From the NCBI GenBank assembly GCA_030849065.1, contig JASAON010001356.1, positions 1-16,207 of the forward strand: a stretch of 16,207 nt of DNA. Direction: 5' to 3'. Each line of letters starts with the position of its first letter. Within the stretch, counting starts at the first letter, position 1. The DNA comes from Jaenimonas drosophilae. Taxonomy: Eukaryota; Euglenozoa; Kinetoplastea; Trypanosomatida; Trypanosomatidae. Both the position numbers and the translations under genes were made by a program. Shown here piece by piece: positions 7,659 to 14,818 of this stretch. The notes under the pieces are model-generated. The model was not told the DNA's origin and made no database searches. It was given only the letters and a program-made list of their open reading frames with translations.

Positions 7659-9473
7659 ATGCAGTGCACTCCTGCGGCTTTTCTTGGTGAATTTGATGCC
7701 CTTGACGGCCCGTCAATTTCATACGCATTCGAGTACTTTCACTACGCAAATGATTGTGGTGGGTCTGATAATGGAAATGACATGTCATTCCTCCATGTTC
7801 AGCACAGACTAGCATATGTAACGGGAAATTCATTAATTGGGCGACATGTTGCAAGCGGAAGTTTGAATCCTGAATATGCGCCGTATATGCAGCAGGTCGC
7901 CTCGCGTGCACTAGTGTCAAATGAACGAGAAGATGAGACAGTCATGTTTCAAGACCCTGATTGCCCATTTGTTGCGAGTTACAGTTTTTGCCTAGCTGAC
8001 ATTTTGGCGCGTGGTGAACGACGACGTTTCTGTATTATCTTCATTCACCCCAGCGCAGCGCTACTATCACGATGGACACAACTAATGAAGCACCTTCGCC
8101 ACAGAATTGACCTTTGGCGTTCAACCGCTGAGGGGCGACAGCGAGAGGAGTATTCGAGCATCCCTGACTTGGAGCAGCGACGCGAGAGCGCCAGACGAGA
8201 ACGACTGCGGTCGTTCATGGAGCTGATAGCCCCGGGGCCGTGCACAACCGCAGAGGAGTCTTTTCGCAGTGTTCATATCTTCTTTGAGTCATTATTTCCA
8301 ACTGTTTTTTCGTCCACTCCTAAACCGTTGATTCTCAACAATCTAGAGCCAAGTGACGGAGAATCGGAAAGACGGCGACTAGAAGCATTGCAAATTCAAG
8401 CTGAATGTGCAACTGAGTTTGTCGAGAGTGGGAGAGCTGCAGTGGAGAAAGACATCATTTTTCTTCGGTCGTCAACCCGCCACATGCTTCTTGCTCCATC
8501 TTCCTTTGTGGTCCAGCCGTTGTCGGTGTGGTTGGTTGATTTCGCTCACTGCAATGGCTTTCCAACTGATGTATGGAAATCGTCGCTCAGTCTTCTCCTT
8601 GAGAGCTTGTGCTCCGGCAACCAAATTCTTGTAACGGGCGAGCGAGCAAGTGACTGTGCGAACTTAGCAATTTCTTTGGCCCAGATTTTACCACGTTCGC
8701 TGTCTTCGTTGCGCATTGGATCGAGCCGTTATTTGATGCCCTACGAGTGCCGCATTCTGTCGTTTGATCAGGCGTGGCTTGATGCGAATGAGATTAGCAA
8801 TCGGCTTCTGGCAAAATACGCAGGACAACAACAACATACAGCATCAACAACGAAGAATCGATGGGAATTTCCTGAGATGGGCTCAGGTGAGGTGGTCAAC
8901 GTGGTCGTGGCAACGAATGGCCACATTTCCAGCATCCATGAAGTTCAAACTTGGGGTTCCCCTGGAGCCCAAAGTGCCTTGGCTAGAGAGTGTTCCTCAA
9001 CGCTGGTAACGCGCATGTGCGCTGACCTTGAAGCGTGCACCGAGTCCATTAAAGAGGGAGATTCCCTCCCAAGTAACATTTCAGCATACCAGCTTTTCCA
9101 GGCACGTTTAGGGCAATTGATTCGGGAGTACGTCCTTCGCGGACGGGTTTACACCCAGTTGTATCAGATGCAAGAGGTCAACGCAAACAACGGAGTGCTA
9201 AATTTGGTCCGCCAGCCATCTCACAGTTCCAGAAACGGCAGTTCTTTCGCTTTCCTGCATAACTGGCTACGCACACTAGGCTCTTTGACACAAGGCAACA
9301 CCAGTGCTTGCCATTCTGGGGAGGCCAATGTGGAGAAACAGCTGCGATTGCGAGCCGAGTCCGTCGAGCGTCGGTTGGGCAAGCAGCAGTTCACATTCAC
9401 AAGCTTCTCAAATGAGGATCATGCGGTGCTAACTTTCTTAGGGAGCCGGCAGTTCTACACTGCTACGGACTGA
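7659..9473 (+). CDS. FLCN: folliculin/Lst7-like protein (longin-DENN module)
   Basis: 604 residues, near the 579 of human folliculin. Folliculin pairs with FNIP and acts as the GTPase-activating protein for RagC/D in amino-acid signalling to TORC1 at the lysosome/vacuole. Seen: an N-terminal longin start FLGEFDALDGPS (8-19), matching the folliculin pattern HFCELHGP; a gap, then PFVASYSFCLADILARG (103-119), matching the folliculin segment FVFSHTFFIKDSLARG, whose Arg164 is the reported catalytic arginine finger, here R118. IIFIHP and a helix complete the longin domain to about 150. A charged, probably flexible link follows (150-270). The DENN part contains CSGNQILV (318-325), matching the folliculin MGNQVI segment, and YECRIL near 362-367, matching YRCNFL. 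About 390-404 is Gln/Thr-rich. The C-terminal third is poorly conserved to my eye. SMCR8 or C9orf72 relatives are the alternative, but LARG and GNQ favour folliculin. Confidence 0.75.
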   Translation: MQCTPAAFLGEFDALDGPSISYAFEYFHYANDCGGSDNGNDMSFLHVQHRLAYVTGNSLIGRHVASGSLNPEYAPYMQQVASRALVSNEREDETVMFQDPDCPFVASYSFCLADILARGERRRFCIIFIHPSAALLSRWTQLMKHLRHRIDLWRSTAEGRQREEYSSIPDLEQRRESARRERLRSFMELIAPGPCTTAEESFRSVHIFFESLFPTVFSSTPKPLILNNLEPSDGESERRRLEALQIQAECATEFVESGRAAVEKDIIFLRSSTRHMLLAPSSFVVQPLSVWLVDFAHCNGFPTDVWKSSLSLLLESLCSGNQILVTGERASDCANLAISLAQILPRSLSSLRIGSSRYLMPYECRILSFDQAWLDANEISNRLLAKYAGQQQHTASTTKNRWEFPEMGSGEVVNVVVATNGHISSIHEVQTWGSPGAQSALARECSSTLVTRMCADLEACTESIKEGDSLPSNISAYQLFQARLGQLIREYVLRGRVYTQLYQMQEVNANNGVLNLVRQPSHSSRNGSSFAFLHNWLRTLGSLTQGNTSACHSGEANVEKQLRLRAESVERRLGKQQFTFTSFSNEDHAVLTFLGSRQFYTATD

Positions 9474-10069
9474 AACGGAGACTGCAATTTTTGTTGTACT
9501 TTCTTTCTCGCGTATCTGTATGCGGATTCTTCTGGCCGTTTGCTCCTCTCAACAGCTTCTTTCTCTACGTCGCCAATTTCTCTGTTTTTTTCTTCCGGGC
9601 AGTGACGCTCCCCGTCAAATCCTTTCCTCTCAGATGTGCTACAACAGATGAGCACTACATGTAACTTTCCAACAGCTGTCTTAAAGGTCTGTTGAAACTG
9701 AGGCGAACTGTTGATTGTTACGTTGCTCGTGACTAATGCTGTTCATGTTGAGTTCCACCAGCCGACGTAATTGCCACTCGCTGCTCAAAATGGAGAGAAC
9801 TGGTAGGACGTTACTTTGATTACTCCTCATCCACGTGAACCGAGAATATGCGCGTGGCTGCTGCTGGAGGTCAATGGCGGGAGGAAGTGGACAACCGCTC
9901 TTCCTATGTACAACTATATAGCCTGTTGACCTTTTTTCATGGTTTCTGTTCTTTCACTTGACTTTGGTGCTTTTATTTCTCAACTTTGCCCGGCCGCTAT
10001 TTCACGCCACATTTCTTTGCGATTTCATCCCCTGACCCCTCTCCGCTGTGGGCGGTGAACCATCTATAC

Positions 10070-10110
10070 GCCACCCCAGTTGGTGGCTCTGCGAGCTAGC
10101 GCTGTGCTAG
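10070..10110. other. two adjacent short stem-loops
   Basis: GCCACC (10070-10075) pairs with GGTGGC (10082-10087) around a six-base loop. CTAGC (10096-10100) pairs with GCTAG (10106-10110) around GCTGT. The stems are perfect but short, and lie just upstream of the polypyrimidine tract of the next gene. They could sit in the 3' UTR of the folliculin-like mRNA or be chance. Confidence 0.35.
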
Positions 10111-10224
10111 ATGACGGAGACAAACCATTGTTGTCATGAAGGTATTTTCGGACCGAGTGTCGTGGGTTACGTATTGTGCTTCGATTTGAAGCGAGCGGTT
10201 GGCACTGTGCGTGTATTGACGAGG

Positions 10225-10268
10225 CTCTTCTTTTCTTCTACTCTTGCTCATAACCTGTGTGCAAACAG
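10225..10268 (+). promoter_or_regulatory. spliced-leader acceptor for the acidic protein gene
   Basis: A dense pyrimidine tract at 10225-10248 is followed by the AG at 10267-10268. No ATG lies between this AG and 10383, so the predicted leader is about 114 nt. The leader contains a six-base-pair hairpin, TACTAT (10290-10295) with ATAGTA (10301-10306) around TGGGT. Confidence 0.6.
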
Positions 10269-10382
10269 TCGCTGTGATCTGGCAGTGCATACTATTGGGT
10301 ATAGTACATTACACATCACATTGGTGAAACTATTCGCAGATAGTATCTCATTCGCAGCGCGTAGCGGCGCACACTTTAAAAA

Positions 10383-11081
10383 ATGGACAAGGAATTTGTG
10401 TTTACAATCATTCGCGAAGTGTTTGGCCAATCCCGTGAAGGAACCTCCACTCAGTTTACCAATGGTAGCCCGTGTGATGTGATAAAGAGTGGCCAGCAAC
10501 CCGACGCACCAACAACGGAACTGGCCACAGTAGTCGCCCAACCAAAGGAAGTACCATTGGCTTCGCGACAGTCTCAGATTGATGACACGGTGATGAAATC
10601 AATTGTTTGGTGGAATAGTAGAGTCTCAGCGTATAGTGATAGCGAGTCTTTGCAGAAGTCAAGTGACTGTGATAGTGCTTACAGCTGTTGTTCGTCGTAT
10701 GCAGACGCAGAAAAACAAGTTGACCCATCGGATCTCGCACAACGTGCTCATCAAGTGGAATGGTGGAATGGACAGCTGCGTTCTGTACGTGACGATGTAG
10801 ACGATGACGCTTGCTCGGTTTCTCTTCCCCTAACACAGGACTCCTCTACTCAATCAGAGGAGGACGCGGCTTCTACCAGTTCATCTTCCCAGAGTGACGC
10901 GGATATAGACTTGCCTACTACGTTTCCACGTGAAGACATTCAGTCCGAGATTATAACTGCACCCACAACTGTCATATCAAGTGAAGGAGCAAGTGAACCC
11001 TCATTCCCAATGACACGACGCGATATTCCCGCGGCTCCTCGTCGAACAATTCTGGATGCCGCCGAGTTGTCCTTTGATTAG
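10383..11081 (+). CDS. acidic, serine-rich protein of unknown function with two WWN motifs
   Basis: I do not recognise this 232-residue protein. The N-terminus (MDKEFVFTIIREVF, 1-14) is hydrophobic/helical in pattern. The rest is polar and probably disordered, with dense Ser, Asp and Glu at 84-110 and 136-175. A motif occurs twice, IVWWNSRV at 74-81 and VEWWNGQL at 125-132, about 51 residues apart and each followed by an acidic stretch. This looks like a duplicated short binding motif. The C-terminus PRRTILDAAELSFD is mixed basic/hydrophobic. There is no membrane segment and no known catalytic motif. Start choice is good: it is the first ATG after the splice acceptor, in the context AAAAAATGG. 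It sits between a folliculin-like gene and uS8 and shares only transcription with them as far as I can tell. An adaptor or phosphoregulated scaffold is possible, but that is a guess. Confidence 0.75.
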   Translation: MDKEFVFTIIREVFGQSREGTSTQFTNGSPCDVIKSGQQPDAPTTELATVVAQPKEVPLASRQSQIDDTVMKSIVWWNSRVSAYSDSESLQKSSDCDSAYSCCSSYADAEKQVDPSDLAQRAHQVEWWNGQLRSVRDDVDDDACSVSLPLTQDSSTQSEEDAASTSSSSQSDADIDLPTTFPREDIQSEIITAPTTVISSEGASEPSFPMTRRDIPAAPRRTILDAAELSFD

Positions 11082-11564
11082 TTGCTGGCAGAACGACATG
11101 AGGGGGACGGCCATCGACCCCACAGTCAACTCATCTACTTGACCTGCACAACACTTCTGGAAAAGCGCGATATTTACCAGGTTTCATTGCTGCCGAGAGG
11201 GTGTACTTCCTGTAATTGACATATTGTGCGAATCATTAGCGCACAAGGCAGGATGAGGAAACACCTCCACTACACAAACATACTTTTCTGGGCTTACTGT
11301 ATTGGTATTGGCCGAGTGTTCCGGTAAGACTAGTGGCGTGCATCTGGGCGATTTCCCTGGCGATGAGCTTGACGGTGACGACTTCAGGACCAATCATCAC
11401 CGTGCACTGACGCACAGAATCCCATGACCCGAGCGTTCTGCACGACCAGTAGTACTGACGGGATATTTTGCCAATACTGTTGCTGTGGGTGTTCCGACTT
11501 CAATATGCATCACACTGATATACGTAGCCTGACTATTGGTGAACCCAATATCCTGTGTATCCTT
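11082..11564 (+). other. intergenic: 3' UTR of acidic protein gene
   Basis: Just under 500 bases of mixed-composition DNA with no convincing gene or RNA. Small frames on either strand are short and of no recognisable family. It ends where the strong pyrimidine tract of the uS8 gene begins. Confidence 0.6.
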
Positions 11565-11619
11565 GATTCTCTCTTCCTCGTCTCTGTTTCTCTTTCCCAA
11601 TCGTATAGACTCTTCTCAG
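11565..11619 (+). promoter_or_regulatory. spliced-leader acceptor of the uS8 gene
   Basis: This is the strongest polypyrimidine tract in the window, with runs such as CTCTCTTCCTCGTCTC. Candidate AGs are at 11606-11607 (TATAG) and 11618-11619 (TCTCAG). The ATG at 11624 follows directly, so the predicted 5' leader is only 4-16 nt. Confidence 0.75.
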
Positions 11620-11623
11620 GAAG

Positions 11624-12016
11624 ATGACCATGATGAGCGTTTTGGCGAACGCGCTTCGCACCATTGCGAGCGCTGAGCGCCGTGGCAAGCGCCAGGTTCT
11701 CATTCGCCCCTCCTCCAAGGTGGTGGTGAAGTTCCTTCAGGTTATGCAGCGTCACGGCTACATTGGCGAGTTCGAGATCATCGACGACAACCGCGCTGGC
11801 AAGATTGTCGTGAACCTCAACGGCCGTCTCAACAAGTGCGGCGCCATCTGCCCCCGCTTCGACTGCAACACCCGCGACTACGAGAAGTGGATGAAGAACA
11901 TTCTCCCCTCCCGTCAGTTCGGCTTCGTGGTGCTCACGACCTCTCTTGGAATCATGGACCACGAGGAGGCCCGTACGCGCAACACCGGTGGCAAGGTGCT
12001 TGGCTTCTTCTACTAG
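11624..12016 (+). CDS. RPS15A: 40S ribosomal protein uS8 (S15a)
   Basis: 130 residues, the full family length. It is a 16S/18S rRNA-binding protein of the small-subunit platform (uS8, eukaryotic S15a). The sequence is unmistakable: [20 protein letters not shown] near the start, [21 protein letters not shown] (residues 37-57), [15 protein letters not shown], the eukaryote-type insert around [15 protein letters not shown], and the C-terminal rRNA-binding segment [12 protein letters not shown] with GGKVLGFFY at the end. Codon use differs from its neighbours: third positions are overwhelmingly C or G (AAG, CTC, CGC, AAC), as in highly expressed kinetoplastid genes, while flanking genes are mixed. 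No intron is present. Expression is presumably set by codon optimality and mRNA stability rather than by its own promoter. Confidence 0.98.
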   Translation: MTMMSVLANALRTIASAERRGKRQVLIRPSSKVVVKFLQVMQRHGYIGEFEIIDDNRAGKIVVNLNGRLNKCGAICPRFDCNTRDYEKWMKNILPSRQFGFVVLTTSLGIMDHEEARTRNTGGKVLGFFY

Positions 12017-12185
12017 AGTCGCCAAAGTGATTTTCATTTGATGCCACTGCTTCTCACCAGAGGTAGGGACAGTACTATCTAACTGCGTACAGAGACGGGG
12101 CGGGTGAGGACGTGATGCCTCTACTACGTTCCTCGATTTTACCCAAAGTGTGAAGATGGTGGTGCGGACTTTCTTCTACTTGATT

Positions 12186-12208
12186 GCTGTTTCTCCATCT
12201 TCTTTTAG
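12186..12208 (+). promoter_or_regulatory. spliced-leader acceptor for the TopBP1-like gene
   Basis: The pyrimidine tract GCTGTTTCTCCATCTTCTTT is followed directly by TAG, with AG at 12207-12208. This gives a leader of about 126 nt to the ATG at 12335. Confidence 0.65.
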
Positions 12209-12299
12209 GTATATAAAAACCCTTTTCCGGGCATATACTTTTAGAAATCCTTCCGAATAGATCTAACAGCTGCTGATACGAGCAACCGCCGCCTCTGCA

Positions 12300-12317
12300 A
12301 TGCAACTGGCTGCTTGA
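12300..12317 (+). promoter_or_regulatory. five-codon upstream ORF in the leader of the TopBP1-like gene
   Basis: ATG CAA CTG GCT GCT TGA is the first ATG after the predicted splice acceptor. It ends 17 bases before the main ATG at 12335 and is in another frame. In a scanning model it would lower translation of the BRCT protein, consistent with a low-abundance checkpoint factor. Use of an acceptor downstream of 12300 would remove it. Confidence 0.45.
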
Positions 12318-12334
12318 GTAGCTGCCAAGCAGAG

Positions 12335-14668
12335 ATGTGGGATGCAACCATTGAGGTGGCAATTGACTGCATAGTTGGCCAACAACTGGAGCATGTTCAG
12401 TCTGCGCTTGCGGCCCACAAGATGCGATTGGTAACGAAAGTGGGATTACACACCCATGTGCTTCTTGTTGGCAACGCTGCGGTCTATTCAGAGCAGTACT
12501 GGCTGGCACAGGCGCGTCAAATTCCATGTACCGGTGTATCCTGGATTGATTCGGGGGGCTGCTTGATGGAGAACCTAAAAATGTATGAGGTTCATATGCC
12601 ATGCCTGTTCCGAAGCGGAATTGATGTGTGTAGTAGTGGTCTCTCTGATGGTGACCGAGAGCTTCTGCGCAAGTGTTGCTACCGCCATGGAAGTGTGACA
12701 CGGTTGCGTTCTGCACTGACGAAGATGTGTCGTTTGTTGGTTACGCCATCGCCCACGTTTTCAGGGAGTTCCAAGCTGTCCTTCGCCGCGTCTCATGGTA
12801 TTCCAACTGCTTCTCTTTCTCAAGTTCTTGCTCAATGCCACTGTATCACTAATTCTTCATGCGTGAATATTGGTCGGTCCAGCGAGTCTAACTGCACATG
12901 GGGCCAAACGAGTGAGTGGGTGACCTGTGCTAAGCCAAGCGGGATAAATCTAATGACGGATATTGTTGTGTATTGCACACCAGCGAGTTGTGCAAATGCT
13001 CAGCTTCTCCAACTTCTTCAACAGTTGAGCATCTGTCGGGTATGTGACCTCGTTGATGAGGTGACACACGTTGTGGTGATGACTAGCACGCTGAACGAGT
13101 GCATATTTCCCCGTCCAGGGCTGAAGTTTGTTACGGTGGAGTGGCTCTATCAGTGCGCACAGACGAATCAGCGTTTGTCGTGCCAGCCGTTTTGTCTTCC
13201 TCTTGAACGGAGAGTGTTTCGACCCACGATTACCTTTTCGTGTTTGATGGCTGACGAGGTACAAACTCTTCGTGAGGCCATGGGTGCGGCGGGGCTTCCA
13301 TTCAGCCATGAACAATACTTGAAGTTGGCACCAGCAATTTTTGGTGCCAACCTTCCTGACTCGACATCAACGGAAAGGAAGCACCCACGGCAGTTCACGA
13401 CGCATCTGGTCATCCCGTCCGCTCGGTGGAGGTCATCGAAGAAGCTTGCGACACTATCTTTCCTTGCGTCTCGAGACACGATGTATTGCTGCCAAGCTGT
13501 GGACATTATGTGGGTAACGCGATCAATTGTGACAAAGAGGTGGATTAATCCAGATGGATTTGCCGTTCCACTACCTCCACCGGTGGCGTTTCAGCAACGT
13601 CCGAATGTCTCAAGGTTCACTTCCTCTACGGGAACCCTGCGACTACCTGCGAAGGCTCATCGGGTTGAGAGCTCCTCTGTGCTAGAAACTTCGGACGATG
13701 CCGTGTCACCCACGACAGCTGCCGAGGGTGGAACAAAGGCTACGGTGTTGCATGCCGCTCTAGACTGTTCCACCCTAGTCGAGAGTGCGAAGCCACCTCT
13801 GAATGAAGTGATGCGAATCGGCGGCACTGCAGCACCAACAAAATACGTGTGCGAGCACCCAATTCGACGCGCTTCAGCAATTGCAGTTCCAACCCCTCTA
13901 ATCAGGTGGGCGGATGGGGATCGAGAGGAAGAGGGAGAATCTTCATCGCAATGCAGCTCCTACGTTTTTTTCATATCCAAGGACGCTGAACGAGCCCTTG
14001 ATGAGTGGAGTATAATGGAACAAGTGTTTCCGCACTGTCGACGCGCATCTAGTGTTGAAAGCTGCACACATCTCATTACTGCTACGTTGACTAAGTCTGA
14101 GCAGGTTCTTTGCTGCATGGCAGCTGGCAGATACATTCTGACAACGCAGTTCATCTCCGACTCTCTCCGATGTGGATCTCCCATGAGCGAATTGAATTAC
14201 GAGTGGAGTGAGCAGCAGGGGTGCAGTCGCTCCGTTGCGTTTTTAGCTTCCGGCTGCAGGAGGCAAAGATGCTTGAGCCGGCGTCCGTTTGTGGAGTGGA
14301 ATGGAGTGGTACTGTCGTGCTCCACTCAATCTCGAGCTGAGAGTTTCCAGCGGATTCTCTGCTGTGGCGGAGTTGTCAAGGCTAATTTGTGGGTTTGGTC
14401 ACCCTCAGAAACACTCAATGAGTTGCGCTCCCGCGGAATAACCAAATCCAACAGAGCCAACCAGAGCGGCGTGTGGCGACTATTCGCCGATGAAAATCAG
14501 TGGAATGAGTCACAGTTGGCTGAGCTACAGGAGCTAACTGGTGATACAGTGTGCGTTCTCCGCTTCGAGTACCTGGTGCACTGCTTGTGTGTCGAGGAAC
14601 CAACTTCGGCTCAGTTTGATATGCGCTTACTGCTACGTCGTCGTAAGCGATCCCGTGCCGATCAATAG
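12335..14668 (+). CDS. TOPBP1: TopBP1/Dpb11-like multi-BRCT protein
   Basis: 777 residues from the first in-frame ATG (12335). The frame is open back to a TTG at 12314, which I do not use. I count about six BRCT-like units, at roughly residues 8-85, 92-170, 205-285, 295-405, 540-620 and 650-760, with a Ser/Thr-rich linker at about 420-540. Clear signatures are DEVTHVVV with KFVTVEWLYQC in the third, THLVIP in the fourth, and CTHLITA with AAGRYILTTQFISDS and NYEW in the fifth. The fifth and sixth match the TopBP1 BRCT7-8 pair: AAGKWVL and EDYEWG in the former, and a QSRAESFQRILCCGG start plus VLRFEYLVHCL end in the latter. The C-terminus RRRKRSRADQ could be a nuclear signal. TopBP1/Dpb11 links CDK-phosphorylated replication-initiation factors and activates the ATR checkpoint kinase. 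Other multi-BRCT scaffolds (Rtt107/PTIP type) are the alternative. Confidence 0.75.
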   Translation: MWDATIEVAIDCIVGQQLEHVQSALAAHKMRLVTKVGLHTHVLLVGNAAVYSEQYWLAQARQIPCTGVSWIDSGGCLMENLKMYEVHMPCLFRSGIDVCSSGLSDGDRELLRKCCYRHGSVTRLRSALTKMCRLLVTPSPTFSGSSKLSFAASHGIPTASLSQVLAQCHCITNSSCVNIGRSSESNCTWGQTSEWVTCAKPSGINLMTDIVVYCTPASCANAQLLQLLQQLSICRVCDLVDEVTHVVVMTSTLNECIFPRPGLKFVTVEWLYQCAQTNQRLSCQPFCLPLERRVFRPTITFSCLMADEVQTLREAMGAAGLPFSHEQYLKLAPAIFGANLPDSTSTERKHPRQFTTHLVIPSARWRSSKKLATLSFLASRDTMYCCQAVDIMWVTRSIVTKRWINPDGFAVPLPPPVAFQQRPNVSRFTSSTGTLRLPAKAHRVESSSVLETSDDAVSPTTAAEGGTKATVLHAALDCSTLVESAKPPLNEVMRIGGTAAPTKYVCEHPIRRASAIAVPTPLIRWADGDREEEGESSSQCSSYVFFISKDAERALDEWSIMEQVFPHCRRASSVESCTHLITATLTKSEQVLCCMAAGRYILTTQFISDSLRCGSPMSELNYEWSEQQGCSRSVAFLASGCRRQRCLSRRPFVEWNGVVLSCSTQSRAESFQRILCCGGVVKANLWVWSPSETLNELRSRGITKSNRANQSGVWRLFADENQWNESQLAELQELTGDTVCVLRFEYLVHCLCVEEPTSAQFDMRLLLRRRKRSRADQ

Positions 14669-14769
14669 GCTTGGGAATTCGCTGAATATTTTACATCGCA
14701 TCGTGGCTGCGTGTCAAGGTGGACACAATGCAGAGCTCGTGCATGTGATTGTTGAGTGTTTACAATACC

Positions 14770-14812
14770 ATATCTTTTCCCCGCTTCTTCATGTTGCAAT
14801 TTCACTCCTAAG
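14770..14812 (+). promoter_or_regulatory. spliced-leader acceptor that fixes the DPH1 start
   Basis: A pyrimidine-rich stretch (about 14771-14808) ends CTCCTAAG, with AG at 14811-14812. The DPH1 ATG follows after six bases. The upstream in-frame extension to a GTG at 14756 simply translates this tract. Confidence 0.7.
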
Positions 14813-14818
14813 GCTACA

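Larger units (their letters stand above)
9474..10382 (+). other. long intergenic/UTR interval with extra polypyrimidine tracts and small hairpins
   Basis: 909 bases with no convincing gene. Pyrimidine-rich blocks occur at about 9489-9600 (ending GGGCAG at 9597-9602), 9931-9990 and 10225-10248. A 37-codon frame, 9848-9961 (starts MRVAAAGGQW), is the only tidy small open frame; I do not recognise it, and its 3' half runs into a pyrimidine tract, so I do not call it a gene. An open frame starting at 10111 overlaps the true gene at 10383 in another frame and is rejected. No tRNA-like or snoRNA-like unit is evident. Confidence 0.5.
12017..12334 (+). other. intergenic: uS8 3' UTR and TopBP1-like 5' leader
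   Basis: 318 bases without a main gene. A pyrimidine tract at 12187-12206 ends TTTTAG (AG 12207-12208), and a weaker one ends at AG 12243-12244. The leader contains one upstream open reading frame (separate entry). A TATATAAAA stretch at about 12210-12218 looks like a TATA box, but kinetoplastid protein genes do not use them. Confidence 0.55.

Noticed and set aside
9848..9961. 37-codon small ORF (MRVAAAGGQW...)
   Set aside because: No family, short, and the end is a pyrimidine tract; kept only as a possibility within the intergenic entry.
10111..10482. 123-codon + frame upstream of and overlapping the acidic-protein gene
   Set aside because: It crosses the polypyrimidine tract and predicted splice acceptor and overlaps a better gene in another frame; no domain.
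12210..12218. TATA-box-like TATATAAAA before the BRCT gene
   Set aside because: Sits between the splice acceptor and the ATG within a same-strand array; kinetoplastid protein genes are not driven by individual TATA promoters.
12314..12334. TTG start for the BRCT protein
   Set aside because: Eukaryotic nuclear gene; an in-frame ATG is seven codons downstream.
13324..13351. Nine-base-pair perfect hairpin (GTTGGCACC / GGTGCCAAC) inside the BRCT gene
   Set aside because: One such hairpin is near chance expectation for 16 kb and it lies in coding sequence with normal codons.
14756..14818. GTG start for DPH1
   Set aside because: The added residues translate the polypyrimidine tract; the ATG at 14819 directly follows the splice AG.
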